A DNA stretch of 64,000 nucleotides from an uncultured Acidobacteriaceae bacterium. GTDB taxonomy: Bacteria; Acidobacteriota; Terriglobia; Terriglobales; Acidobacteriaceae. Shown here piece after piece: positions 53,101-61,325 of the stretch. A model generated the notes under the pieces. That model was not told the origin of the DNA. It ran no database searches and was given only the letters and a program-made list of their open reading frames with translations. Where the stretch lies: assembly GCA_937879855.1 (NCBI GenBank), contig CALFMO010000008.1, forward strand, positions 186,001-250,000, written 5' to 3'. A program made the translations under genes and the position numbers. The stretch's first letter is position 1, and every line of letters starts with the position of its first letter.

Positions 53101-53684
53101 CGGCTCGCTTTGATCGGTCTGTGTCAGGACTTGATTTGACGCACATTCTATCTGTGAATGCCCTTTACGCAATTCCTGTTGGGAGGGGAAAGAGATTTTC
53201 CACTGGACACGGTGTGCTCGATTACATCCTGGGGGGCTGGCAGATCAACAACCTGTTCCAAGCCCATTCGGGCATCGCTTTTACTCCCATCAGCACTAGC
53301 GATATCGCGAATACCGGGCAAGCAAGCTGGACTGGTTATGAACATTTGAATAAAGTGGGGAATCCGGGGCTTTCGAAAAGGACAGCAGCGGAGTGGTTCA
53401 ATACCGCCGCGTATGCCACGCCAGCGCTTTACACCTTCGGCAACGCAGGACGCAATTCCCTCCGAGGCCCATCCTTTTGGAACTTGGATACGTCGCTCTT
53501 TCGCCTGTTCCCGGTGGGGGAAGGAAGGGAATTCGAATTTCGAGCCGAGGCATTCAATGTGCTCAACCACGTAAACCTAGGTCAGCCCGCCAACGACATC
53601 AATAGCGGGAAAGCCTTCGGTACGATCAACAGCACCGCAAATGCAGCACGGCAACTTCAGCTTGCAGCGAAGTTTATATTCTAA
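50199..53684 (+). CDS. Oar-like TonB-dependent outer-membrane receptor (second copy)
   Basis: 1161 residues from ATG 50199 (TCGGAGGA 9 nt upstream). The signal peptide ends GTGFAQ. A carboxypeptidase-regulatory domain follows (STASLSGVVKDSSGAAVPKS, DITPGSYVVSASAPGF), then the plug (VNDLPLNGRDFTHLLTLTPG; GGVVNAVTKSGTNQLHG) and a long barrel ending LQLAAKFIF. It differs from the 18583-21990 receptor in having the classic LPLNGRDF plug motif. Its place between the DeoR gene and the mannose-metabolism genes suggests that it imports mannose-containing glycans. It is preceded by a sigma-70-like promoter rather than an ECF-type site. Confidence 0.88.
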   Translation: MYKASRSAKVRTSSVEWWKTCRVFAFWQACLLSGILLLSGTGFAQLSTASLSGVVKDSSGAAVPKSKVMLKNVATAVGHTTTTNEAGAYLFLDITPGSYVVSASAPGFGEHRVPEFTLAVGQAATIDFALSVGSQNEVVTVHGATPQLETSSANLGNVVETKQVNDLPLNGRDFTHLLTLTPGVSPVNNGQGGPSGGQYATPEPINQASVIPSVNGQGNRSNYFFTDGLSNFGAFHSVYAVPPIIDEIQEFKVVSHTDSAEYGSVTGGVVNAVTKSGTNQLHGSVFEYARNGIFDGQQAFTASRPDFRQNEFGGVVGGPVLIPKLYNGKNKTFFFAAYQGFRYSLTQAKLIKVPTAAQLAGDESSWPTQIYNPFSTRPDPANPGQYIRDPYPGNQITPDPNMVAWAKFIYPAAGPVLDASGDNATDSTPTTQHINQFTARIDQKISQNDSAWFRYSYDTSVVSSSLGVPGIPNLVTVPNRNYGGSYVHVFSPSLIVQVAVGRTEVGDNATAAFTKGSAGIISQIGFSPAFVGNFKAAPGRSFLPGTGIVGGYPSVGEVYALHPKVPNANQYSGVLTKTFGKHEIHVGGGFITNKFFSPITTDDLQFGAQATANTNPQDTVNTGDPLASFLLNVPVGADRRNVVTETRFGGVMSEFVQDSWRATRNLTINAGLRYDVTFYPPMGTDKQIGVNGGPETGDVDFNNGSYIIQKLPPLCSVRGFAPCLPGTGALPAHVVVSPNDKILHTDWANVGPHLGFAYRAKESLVVRGGFGIVYDNWAGVLQTAQNISGLWPDIGQQEAANLNAPTSSSPTPTVTAQNPFAIAANNNFFPPPTPFGQVGFEYDPNLKDPYVEQWNFGVQKLINPSTTLTVNYVGSSMHRLDVGGTYNGALTPGPGDPQSRSKFPYIAPTFYDRSVGSGNYNGLQASLDRRFINGFSYGVSYTFSKAIDVGGDGFYGVEGGVPQDAYNPARFDRSVSGLDLTHILSVNALYAIPVGRGKRFSTGHGVLDYILGGWQINNLFQAHSGIAFTPISTSDIANTGQASWTGYEHLNKVGNPGLSKRTAAEWFNTAAYATPALYTFGNAGRNSLRGPSFWNLDTSLFRLFPVGEGREFEFRAEAFNVLNHVNLGQPANDINSGKAFGTINSTANAARQLQLAAKFIF

Positions 53685-53739
53685 GACTCTTAGGTGCGGA
53701 GCAAAAGCTGATTGCATGGCGCGTTCGGATGGGCGGTGT

Positions 53740-53814
53740 CCAGTGTTCTGTGGACTGCTTCGCATACGTGCCGCAGCGGATCTCGCGTCAATGACGCGGT
53801 CCACGGAACACCGG
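53740..53814. repeat. Long imperfect inverted repeat between TonB receptor and TPR genes
   Basis: CCAGTGTTCTGTGGACTGC (53740-53758) pairs with GCGGTCCACGGAACACCGG (53796-53814), 16 of 19 positions. The loop holds another hairpin, CGCGTCA-A-TGACGCG. It could be an RNA element, a terminator, or the remains of a small mobile element. Confidence 0.5.
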
Positions 53815-53833
53815 AGGGAGTTCCCGGTTGGAG

Positions 53834-55045
53834 ATGTACGAACCAAGATGGCGCGTGTTTCGTGTGGGGGCAATACGGCGAACGAATGCTATTCTCAAGC
53901 CAAGGACGGGTAACAACGCCTTGCACGACGAAGGTATCCCCGTCGTTCATCGGGCAACACGGCGAGCAGGCAAGAACAGTCGCTCTCGTGTTTTTGCACT
54001 GATCGTTGTATGCAGCGCTCTTAGCTTGAGCTCGATCTTTGCAGCCCAACAGGGGGCTTCGCCTTCAAGCGAACTCCTCGATCAAGGCCGAAAGTTGCTT
54101 GAGGCAGGGAAGGTCGCCGAAGCCGAATTGGTCCTGGATCGCGCTGAGAAACTCGATCCATCTGACTCGGTGATCCTGACTCTGGATGCCAAGGTCAAAG
54201 GTCGGCTGGGCGAATATGCCAGTGCTGTAGCTCTTCTCCAGCGCGTGATTCTGCTGATTCCGCAGTCCGCCCAGGCGCACGTCGATCTTGCGATTGCTCT
54301 CGCTGACTCTGGCGACCTTAAAAGCGCCTTGGCGGAAACGGCGACTGCAATTTCTGTCGCTCCCGCCCTGGCGATCGCGCATTTGAATCGGGCGCGGATT
54401 CTCAGTGACATGAATCAGGATGGGGAGGCTCGCGACGAATTCGCTCTTGCGGCCCGGCTCGATCCGGACAATCCGAACTGTTATTTCTACTGGTCGTTTG
54501 GCGAGCGGGCGCAGGGGAACTTCACTAGAGAAGCCGAATTGCTGCGGAAGGTTGTGAAGCTAGAGCCCGGAAACATGAAGGCTCATATCAAGCTCGCCAA
54601 CAGCCTGCTGGATCAGAATCGGACTGCCGAAGCTGTAGCCGAACTTCGAATCGCCCTGGCGATCGATCCCGATTCAGCGCAAGCCATCTATAAGCTTTCG
54701 CGTGCTCTTCGCACCACGGATCCCGACGAATCAAAGAGGCTGCGGGCCCAGTTCGACCGGCTCAAGGCGCAGAATTCTGTCCTCGATCAGGCCAAGGCGT
54801 TCGCTAACGAAGCTTTCCACGCTTTTACGGTGCAGGACTGGCGCGAGGCAGTCCGCCTTTTTAGTGAAGCGGTTGAAACCTGCGGAGATTGCGAGATAGA
54901 GAGCACGCTGCACCGTGATCTAGGTCTGACTCTCTGCCGGGTCGGTCAGATCGAACGGGGCGCCGACGAACTACGCAAAGCGCTCGCGCTTAACCCCGAG
55001 GATCGGGACGCTGCGAAAGCCTTGGAAATGATTCGGACGCGATGA
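53834..55045 (+). CDS. Membrane-anchored or exported TPR protein
   Basis: About 403 residues if ATG 53834 is used; the start is uncertain because the first 50 residues are arginine-rich and the hydrophobic segment (VFALIVVCSALSLSSIFAAQQ) begins only near residue 53. About nine TPR-like units follow (ELLDQGRKLLEAGKVAEAELVLDRAEKLDP, HIKLANSLLDQNRTAEAVAEL). It lacks enzymatic motifs. Located between the TonB receptor and mannose-6-phosphate isomerase, it may scaffold envelope components of the uptake system. It is distinct from the TPR gene at 45559-46638. Confidence 0.7.
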   Translation: MYEPRWRVFRVGAIRRTNAILKPRTGNNALHDEGIPVVHRATRRAGKNSRSRVFALIVVCSALSLSSIFAAQQGASPSSELLDQGRKLLEAGKVAEAELVLDRAEKLDPSDSVILTLDAKVKGRLGEYASAVALLQRVILLIPQSAQAHVDLAIALADSGDLKSALAETATAISVAPALAIAHLNRARILSDMNQDGEARDEFALAARLDPDNPNCYFYWSFGERAQGNFTREAELLRKVVKLEPGNMKAHIKLANSLLDQNRTAEAVAELRIALAIDPDSAQAIYKLSRALRTTDPDESKRLRAQFDRLKAQNSVLDQAKAFANEAFHAFTVQDWREAVRLFSEAVETCGDCEIESTLHRDLGLTLCRVGQIERGADELRKALALNPEDRDAAKALEMIRTR

Positions 55046-55342
55046 ACAAGACGAGCGACCGAAGACAGCTGCGGCGGGATACGCCGGAAGTATCTCATAC
55101 CGCAAAGTCGTGCGAGCAGGAGTGCGTCTAGAGCGAATCAATGACAATTCTCATACGACGCAGTGCAATACATAGACCTGGCGACTTACGCAGCAATTTG
55201 CAGGGCCCACCAATTGCAGTCCCAGGCGGCTCATTCGAGTTCAAACTGAGCTCTTTGCCCCACCTTCATTCGAGTTGGAATAGGATTCGCATGTGGCCGT
55301 AGTTGTCTCCCTGTGCACTGACGGAAATGGAAGACTTGACGA
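55046..55342. other. Intergenic region before the isomerase gene
   Basis: About 297 nt. No gene or clear promoter is recognised. Confidence 0.35.
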
Positions 55343-57100
55343 ATGTCGCCTAGATCAAACTACGACAAATACCCCTGTACTCCCGTGAGTAACAGCGCCG
55401 CCCAATGCTGGGTGGGGTGGCGGAACATCATTGATCGATTGAAGTTTTCTTCGGCAGAGAGCCGATGCACTCTCGCTGTCGAATGCTACCCCGGTACTCT
55501 TGAAGGATCGATCAAAGACGCGCTGGTCGAGGGTTTGCGCCCTACTGAAGTTCTTTATACCCCGGACTTGCTGAAGGCGCCGAACCGTGTGGACAAGATG
55601 TTGGCCCCCGTTCTGGGCGATGACCCAGTCTTCGGACACATGAACGGCATCGGTCTCGAAGCATTTTTCGAGGAGGCAAAGCTCGGTAAGGCACGGCAGA
55701 AAGTCGCAAGCTGGCAGCAAGGACTGCTGCTCGTGGTCGGCGTCGGCGCGGCGATCGTTTCACCGGAGTCGGACGTGCTCGTTTACGCTGACTTGGCACG
55801 CTGGGAGATACAAGGTCGGCAGCGCCGAAATGAGATCCCAAATCTGGGCACAGACAATTTCGAGGAAAGCCCGAGTCTTAAATATAAGAGAGCCTTCTTT
55901 GTTGACTGGCGCGCCGCCGACCGCCTCAAAAGGGAACTCTTACCGAAAGCCGATTTCTTCTTAGACACGAACAGTTCCACGCCAAAGCTCGTGGCTGGCG
56001 ATTGCGTGCGAGCGGGCATCAAGACAGTCGCGGGCGGGCCCTTCCGCGTGGTGCCTTACTTCGACCCCGGCCCGTGGGGCGGGCATTGGATGGAAGAGGT
56101 TTGCAACCTGCCGAAGGACGCACCGAATCATGCATGGTGTTTCGATTGTGTTCCCGAAGAAAACAGCTTGCTTCTTGGGTTTGGCGATGTGCAGATTGAG
56201 TTGCCTGCTGTTGATCTGATCTTTCTTCATCCCCGTGAATTACTCGGAGACTATATTTACAGGCGATTTGGCGCGGAGTTTCCGATCCGTTTTGATTTCC
56301 TCGACACGATGGGCGGCGGAAACCTTTCCCTCCAGGTCCATCCGCGCACAGAATACATTCGCAACCAGTTCGGAATGAATTACACGCAAGATGAAAGTTA
56401 CTACTTGCTGGACGCTGGCGAGGACGGCTCCGTTTATCTCGGCCTGAAGAAAGGAGTCGATCGCGATGCAATGGCCGGCGAACTGCGGCTCGCACACGAC
56501 GGTGGGTCGCCGTTTTGTGCAGAAACTTACGTGAACAAGTTTCCTGCCAAGAAGCACGATCACTTCCTGATTCCCGCTGGAACGATTCACTGTTCGGGAA
56601 GAAACAGCATGGTGCTCGAAATCAGCGCGACTCCGTATATCTTCACGTTCAAGCTTTGGGATTGGGGGCGGGTCGGCCTCAATGGCTTGCCGCGGCCGAT
56701 TCATCTTAATCATGGAATCGCAAACATCGACTGGGACCGGCAAACGGACTGGGTGCAGCGGAACCTGATCAACCGAGTCGAGTTTTTGGGTAAAGGCGCA
56801 GGTTGGACCGAGGAACGAACGGGGCTGCACGAGCTGGAATTTATTGAGACACGCCGGAATTGGTTTACAGGTAAGACGCCGCTCGACACACAAGGCACGG
56901 TAAATGTCCTGAATCTTGTGGAGGGCAGGGAAGCAATCGTCGAAAGTCCGAAGGGCGCATTTGATCCATTTGTGGTTCACTACGCAGAAACCTTCATCGT
57001 GCCTGCTGCGGTGGGCGCGTACACGATTCGTCCAGGCAGAGAATCCGAGGGATCTAGGTGCGGAACAATCAAAGCCTTCGTACGATCGGGACAAATGTGA
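55343..57100 (+). CDS. manA: Class I mannose-6-phosphate isomerase-like protein
   Basis: 585 residues from ATG 55343. The C-terminal half is a cupin-type phosphomannose isomerase: LSLQVHPRTEYI (the QxHP metal motif near 331) and HDHFLIPAGTIHCSG (near 405-418), with EISATPYIFTFKLWDWGR. The N-terminal half (about 1-280) resembles a P-loop or regulatory domain (LAVECYPGTLEGSIKDAL), giving the longer form annotated as class I mannose-6-phosphate isomerase in several phyla. It interconverts mannose-6-phosphate and fructose-6-phosphate in the cytoplasm. It is followed on the same strand by a sugar transporter and a sugar kinase. Confidence 0.82.
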   Translation: MSPRSNYDKYPCTPVSNSAAQCWVGWRNIIDRLKFSSAESRCTLAVECYPGTLEGSIKDALVEGLRPTEVLYTPDLLKAPNRVDKMLAPVLGDDPVFGHMNGIGLEAFFEEAKLGKARQKVASWQQGLLLVVGVGAAIVSPESDVLVYADLARWEIQGRQRRNEIPNLGTDNFEESPSLKYKRAFFVDWRAADRLKRELLPKADFFLDTNSSTPKLVAGDCVRAGIKTVAGGPFRVVPYFDPGPWGGHWMEEVCNLPKDAPNHAWCFDCVPEENSLLLGFGDVQIELPAVDLIFLHPRELLGDYIYRRFGAEFPIRFDFLDTMGGGNLSLQVHPRTEYIRNQFGMNYTQDESYYLLDAGEDGSVYLGLKKGVDRDAMAGELRLAHDGGSPFCAETYVNKFPAKKHDHFLIPAGTIHCSGRNSMVLEISATPYIFTFKLWDWGRVGLNGLPRPIHLNHGIANIDWDRQTDWVQRNLINRVEFLGKGAGWTEERTGLHELEFIETRRNWFTGKTPLDTQGTVNVLNLVEGREAIVESPKGAFDPFVVHYAETFIVPAAVGAYTIRPGRESEGSRCGTIKAFVRSGQM

Positions 57101-57175
57101 TCTCTTGAGTGCGACTCCACAATCGTCGGAACAGAGTTCATGGCGATGTCAAGTACAAGGTCTGGAGGAGGAAGT

Positions 57176-58555
57176 ATGCACGTACCGGCCGCAACTGAGA
57201 ACGCTGATGTTGGGCAAGCAAAGGCCCACTCGCTCAGCTACGTCGTGCTCCTGGCTGCGACCACTGCAATTTCCGGATTTCTCTTTGGCTTCGACACTGC
57301 AGTTATCAACGGAGTCCTGCTTCTCCTGCGCCTCCAATTTGCGCTCTCGAACCTGCAAACTGAAATCGCGGCAAGTTCGCTCCTGCTGGGCTGTCTGCTC
57401 GGCGCTGCTGGCGCAAGTATGATCGGCGACCGCTACGGGCGTCGCAACTCGCTGATTGCTTCGGCTCTGTTATTTGCGCTTTCTTCGGCCGGTGCGGCGC
57501 TAGCGACCACAGTCACGCTCTTTTCTCTGGCTCGCCTGTTCGGAGGTCTCGCGATCGGCCTAGCCTCCGTGCTCACGCCTGTCTATATTGCGGAGATTTC
57601 GCCTTCAAGAAATCGAGGAACGCTCGTCTCGCTGAATCAATTGGCGATTGTCGTTGGCATCCTTTCAGCGTATCTGGTCAATTGGCAGATCGCTCGCCTC
57701 GGGGCGAGCAGCTGGCGGTGGATGTTGGCTGTCGCAGCGATTCCATCACTCGCGTTTCTGTTTGGACTGCTTCTGATTCCTGAGAGCCCGCGCTGGCTGG
57801 TCACCAGAGGCCGCCACGATGACGGTGAGCGCATTCTGTCCCGAATCTTCGGCGAGCAGGCCGCGAAGGAACAGATCGAGGCTGTCGAACAAGCTGTAGC
57901 GGGCGAGGAGGGGTCATGGCATGAGGTGCTTTCGCCGAACCTGCGCAAGCGTCTTGCCGTGGGAATGTTGCTCGCGCTTTTTTCGCAGATTACCGGAATC
58001 AACACCGTGCTCTACTACGGCTCAATCATCGTTAGCGAGCACTTCCCCGGACAGTCGACCAGCATGGCACTGATCGCAAACGTGATTATCGGAACCGTCA
58101 ATTTCTTGCTGACCATTGTCGCCATGGTCTTTCTCGACCGCTGGGGGCGGCGGGCGATTTTGATGATCTCGAGCGGCGGGATGGGAGTCGCGCTCGCATT
58201 TCTCGTGATTGGGTTGAATGTTCCCGGAGTCTCGCCCTCATTGATGCTGGCTGGCATTCTGCTTTATGTCGCCTTTTTCGCCCTTGGCATGGGTCCGGGT
58301 CCCTGGCTGATCATCTCCGAGATCTTCCCCACAAAGGTACGAGGTCGTGCCGCCTCCATCGCGACGTCAATTCTCTGGTCGGGCACATTGCTGGTCACCG
58401 TTACATTTCTCGGCTTGGTCAAGGTTCTCAACCTCTGGGGAACATTTGCGATCTACGGCGCGCTTTCCTTTGTTTGTCTTATCTTCGTTTGGAAAATGGT
58501 TCCTGAGACGAAAGGTCGCACACTCGAGCAGATTCAACAGGCGTGGAGCAACTAG
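57176..58555 (+). CDS. Sugar-porter family MFS transporter
   Basis: 459 residues from ATG 57176, which has GGAGGAGG 4 nt upstream (ATG 57140 is an alternative). Twelve membrane helices with all sugar-porter signatures: GFLFGFDTAVINGV, GDRYGRRN, PVYIAEISPSRNRG, IPESPRWLV, QITGINTVLYYG, DRWGRRA, GPGPWLIISEIFPTKVRGRA and PETKGRTLEQ. Members import hexoses by proton symport or facilitated diffusion. Between the isomerase and ROK kinase genes, it most likely brings in mannose or a similar hexose, and may have replaced the decayed RhaT-like permease at 49.6-50.0 kb. Confidence 0.9.
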   Translation: MHVPAATENADVGQAKAHSLSYVVLLAATTAISGFLFGFDTAVINGVLLLLRLQFALSNLQTEIAASSLLLGCLLGAAGASMIGDRYGRRNSLIASALLFALSSAGAALATTVTLFSLARLFGGLAIGLASVLTPVYIAEISPSRNRGTLVSLNQLAIVVGILSAYLVNWQIARLGASSWRWMLAVAAIPSLAFLFGLLLIPESPRWLVTRGRHDDGERILSRIFGEQAAKEQIEAVEQAVAGEEGSWHEVLSPNLRKRLAVGMLLALFSQITGINTVLYYGSIIVSEHFPGQSTSMALIANVIIGTVNFLLTIVAMVFLDRWGRRAILMISSGGMGVALAFLVIGLNVPGVSPSLMLAGILLYVAFFALGMGPGPWLIISEIFPTKVRGRAASIATSILWSGTLLVTVTFLGLVKVLNLWGTFAIYGALSFVCLIFVWKMVPETKGRTLEQIQQAWSN

Positions 58556-58601
58556 AACTGGGTTCTGTTCAAAGTGAAATACTTCGAGGAGTCATCTCCA
58601 G

Positions 58602-59579
58602 GTGAAAGCCTTAGCCATTGATTTTGGGGGAACACACGCAACGTGCGGTTTGGTCGAAGACCGTGTCGTTCTTGCGTATGAGACGATTGATACAGATTGT
58701 GCGAAGAGCCTTCACGCAGTGCTGCCGCGGATTCGTGATGCGTGCCGCGGACTCATGCAAGGGAGAGAACTTGCACCCGACGACATTGCCGGCATAGCAA
58801 TCGGATTTGCCGCACTTGTTGATTCCCGCGTGAACCGAGTCCTCTCAACCGACGGCAAGTATGAGGACGTCAAAGACATCGATCTTGCGAAATGGATCCA
58901 CGAAAATGTTGGCTTGCCAGCACGAATCGAGAACGATGCGCGCATGGCCCTATTGGGAGAATCCTACGCTGGCGCGGCGCGTGGCTTTACTGATGTCGTA
59001 ATGATGACGTTAGGCACCGGCATTGGCGGCGCGGCAATGATCGAGGGGAAGTTGCTTCACGGCAAGCATGCGCAAGCAGGTTGTTTGGGCGGGCACATTC
59101 CGGCAGTATTCAATGGACGGCCATGCGCTTGTGGGGCGATCGGCTGCGCAGAAGCTGAAGCGAGTGGCTGGTCACTCCCCTTGATAGTAAGGGATTGGCC
59201 CGGAGCTACAGACAGCGTTTTGTCGAGATATTCGAACGTCGGGTTCAAAGAGCTTTTTGAAGAAGCAGCAAGTGGCGACAAGGTGGCCGTTGCGATCCGC
59301 AACCGTTGTTTGAACATCTGGGCGGCCACTGCCGTTGGGCTGGTTCATGCCTACGATCCGGAGATGATTGTGATCGGTGGCGGTGTAATGAAGAGCGCAG
59401 ACGTTATCGTTCCTTACCTCGAATCCTATGTGCACAAGTATGCGTGGACACCCTGGGGCAAGGTTCAAGTCTGCGCCGCCGAACTGGGGAACAATGCCGT
59501 GCTTATGGGAGCAGTTCCGCTTTTGTTACAAGACATCGCAGCCAATGATTTGCGCACGTGGCCATCAGCCGCCTCGTAG
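58602..59579 (+). CDS. ROK-family sugar kinase
   Basis: 325 residues from GTG 58602 (TCTCCAG upstream; no better start). The ATP phosphate loop AIDFGGTHATCGLV opens the protein; GTGIGGAAMIEGKLLHG lies near 145; and the ROK zinc-finger motif appears as GGHIPAVFNGRPCACGAIGC near 175, with VIGGGVM near the end. ROK kinases phosphorylate glucose, mannose, fructose or N-acetyl-hexosamines. With the isomerase and MFS genes directly upstream, mannose or glucose is the likely substrate. Expected product: hexose-6-phosphate. Confidence 0.88.
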   Translation: MKALAIDFGGTHATCGLVEDRVVLAYETIDTDCAKSLHAVLPRIRDACRGLMQGRELAPDDIAGIAIGFAALVDSRVNRVLSTDGKYEDVKDIDLAKWIHENVGLPARIENDARMALLGESYAGAARGFTDVVMMTLGTGIGGAAMIEGKLLHGKHAQAGCLGGHIPAVFNGRPCACGAIGCAEAEASGWSLPLIVRDWPGATDSVLSRYSNVGFKELFEEAASGDKVAVAIRNRCLNIWAATAVGLVHAYDPEMIVIGGGVMKSADVIVPYLESYVHKYAWTPWGKVQVCAAELGNNAVLMGAVPLLLQDIAANDLRTWPSAAS

Positions 59580-59857
59580 ACCGTTAGAGCTGATGCCTTT
59601 TCAATTCGTTAAGCCGAGGAAAGCGTCCGGCTTGATAGTCAGCAAACAGTCTGGCAATGTCCTGCTTCAGTCTGCCGCAGCCCCTCGCGCCGCGTAAACC
59701 ACGGAACTCGTGCGACACTATGCGCAAGTGCGAAGTGCCGAGCAATACGCACGCCTTGAAATGGTGGACTAGTACCGCAGCGAGCGGACGAGCATTCCGA
59801 ATCTTTTCGATAGGGGAGGGCACAAAATCGTTCTTGATGTAGTTGTCGCCGAGGTCC
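59580..59857. other. Region without a recognised gene
   Basis: A 108-residue minus-strand open frame (59584-59910) overlaps the small gene upstream and shows no motif; it is not annotated as a gene. Confidence 0.3.
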
Positions 59858-60061
59858 TCATTTGAGCGCACCAGATCTGCATAACAATCGATACATTCGG
59901 CGGAGCTCATAAACCTGCGCGTGCAGATCAGTCGGTATGCGCGCAGCTCGCTGCTCCTCTGCGCTATAGGTGAATTTGTCCGTTTCTATCTCGGACGGCG
60001 GCAAACCCACAGCTTGAATCACCCTATCGGGGTCGAATCCCCACACTGCCTCAAACGACAT
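59858..60061 (-). CDS. Small conserved-looking hypothetical protein
   Basis: 67 residues from ATG 60061 with AAAAGGAG 9 nt upstream. It begins MSFEAVWGFDPDRVIQA and ends in VYELRRMYRLLCRSGALK. The MSFEAVWGFDP opening and a terminal ELRRxYRL are, in my recollection, common in short acidobacterial proteins of unknown function. No membrane segment. The good ribosome site supports a real gene. Confidence 0.55.
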   Translation of the reverse strand: MSFEAVWGFDPDRVIQAVGLPPSEIETDKFTYSAEEQRAARIPTDLHAQVYELRRMYRLLCRSGALK

Positions 60062-60110
60062 ATTGAACTCCTTTTCATCCCATTGAATAAATACAGATGA
60101 TCGAGATTGG

Positions 60111-60230
60111 CTAGTTCTGATATTGAACTTTGGTGATACCGAGGCGACGAATCTTGTTTTGCAGAGTCGTACGTTTCAATCCGAGACGCTCGCGGTCAGT
60201 CAGGACCACAGAATGCAACTGGCCATTCAC
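60111..60230 (-). pseudogene. C-terminal Fis-type HTH remnant of a sigma-54-dependent regulator
   Basis: The minus-strand translation ending at TAG 60111-60113 contains LGLKRTTLQNKIRRLGITK, the classic end of NtrC/FhlA-type activators (Fis-family helix-turn-helix). Upstream the frame loses similarity within about 15 codons and there is no AAA+ domain. It is a scrap of a larger gene removed by rearrangement. Confidence 0.65.
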
Positions 60231-60284
60231 GAACTGTAAGAACGGTTGCAAGGGAGGAAGGTGATCTAGTCGATCCGAAATCGT

Positions 60285-60566
60285 TCAACAGCGGAATAGC
60301 GGATCGACGACGTTGCGGGCGAGGCGTGAGAGATCGGAGACAACGACACAGCGCACGCGGCTCTTGTTCTTGCGGCAATAAGCCAACATCCGCTGAAAGG
60401 CGGGACGCTCTGCATTACGCGCAGACTGCTTGTCAACGAAAGAATCAAGCGGATCCATCGTGTTTCGGGCGCAGTGATCCTCAAACTTCTTCTGCTGCAC
60501 GGGCAGGGAATTGTTAATCGACGCTTGCTCAAGTGTCGAAACTCTGAGATATCCAATTGCGCCCAT
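60285..60566 (-). pseudogene. Serine recombinase N-terminal fragment
   Basis: 93 residues: MGAIGYLRVSTLEQ at the start has the catalytic Ser and Arg (YLRVST), followed by SLPVQQKKFEDHC, SARNAERPAFQRMLAYCR and VVVSDLSRLARNVVD. This is the catalytic resolvase/invertase domain, but it stops after about 88 residues, without the helix E and DNA-binding region, in unrelated sequence. Start 7 nt after the Tyr-recombinase fragment. Truncated and presumably inactive. Confidence 0.75.
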
Positions 60567-60573
60567 TCAGTCC

Positions 60574-60924
60574 TCACAGTCCAACGGCAACAACCGAGGC
60601 ACTACTGACCGCCGCGGCGAAAGCGGCCTCGCGGGCTGTGTCTGCGTCTTCGTCGGTTACATCTAGATACACCCTCGTATTGTTCAGATTCTTATGACCA
60701 AGGGCCTTTCCAATTTCTTCGATGGGACGCCTCGCTTTTCGAAGCATGATTCCAAGGCTATGCTTCGCACAGCGCATGTGAGCACGGGATTCGATGCCCG
60801 CCAGCACGCAGTACTTCTTAATGAGCCTGTCTGCCTGAAAGCGGTCGAGGTGTTCCCCGAAGTGTTCACCTTCTCGCGGAAACAGAAAGTCGCCAGCCTT
60901 GAGGTTGAAAATGTAGCGTTGCAC
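60574..60924 (-). pseudogene. Tyrosine recombinase (phage integrase) C-terminal fragment
   Basis: About 116 codons; the apparent start is GTG 60924. The part HMRCAKHSLGIMLRKARRPIEEI, then GKALGHKNLNNTRVYLDVTDE, is the C-terminal half of a tyrosine recombinase, with the LGHKN box and the nucleophilic Tyr in TRVYLDV. The first catalytic Arg and the core-binding domain are missing upstream. Likely an integrase remnant. Confidence 0.7.
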
Positions 60925-60948
60925 GACTGTGGCTTCACGGTTGAAGGT

Positions 60949-61257
60949 TCATTGGCACTGAGTCCCCAGCGCCGTACGAGCGGAGCGCAATGACAGGGCA
61001 CGAGGGGTCTGGTAAATCTTGAGCTTCTTTGGTTCGCTCACAATCTCAAAGTATCGCTTTTCCCTACCGCCATTCAGAAATAGTTCTTCGATAGCACATT
61101 GCACGGCGGCACGCGGCGCGTGCGAGACGTATTTTCCTCCCTCCCTCCAGTCACACCTAGCAGCAAATGCCCTTAGCCGAGCGCAACGAGAGACGAACTT
61201 CTTCGAGAGAGATTTATCTGTTTCCCACGAGGTGGATGCTTTTGATGCTTTCATCAC
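60949..61257 (-). CDS. Hypothetical protein next to recombinase fragments
   Basis: 102 residues from ATG 61257 (or 61254). A basic N-terminal half is followed by APRAAVQCAIEELFLNGGREKRYFEIVSEPKK, which has some regular helix/strand character. No family is recognised. It precedes the recombinase fragments on the same strand and may be part of the same mobile-element debris. Confidence 0.35.
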   Translation of the reverse strand: MMKASKASTSWETDKSLSKKFVSRCARLRAFAARCDWREGGKYVSHAPRAAVQCAIEELFLNGGREKRYFEIVSEPKKLKIYQTPRALSLRSARTALGTQCQ

Positions 61258-61325
61258 CGATCTTCCTCAGTGACATGCACCAACCTTATCCGGCATGTAT
61301 TCAAAACAACCACCTCGGTGGATGC

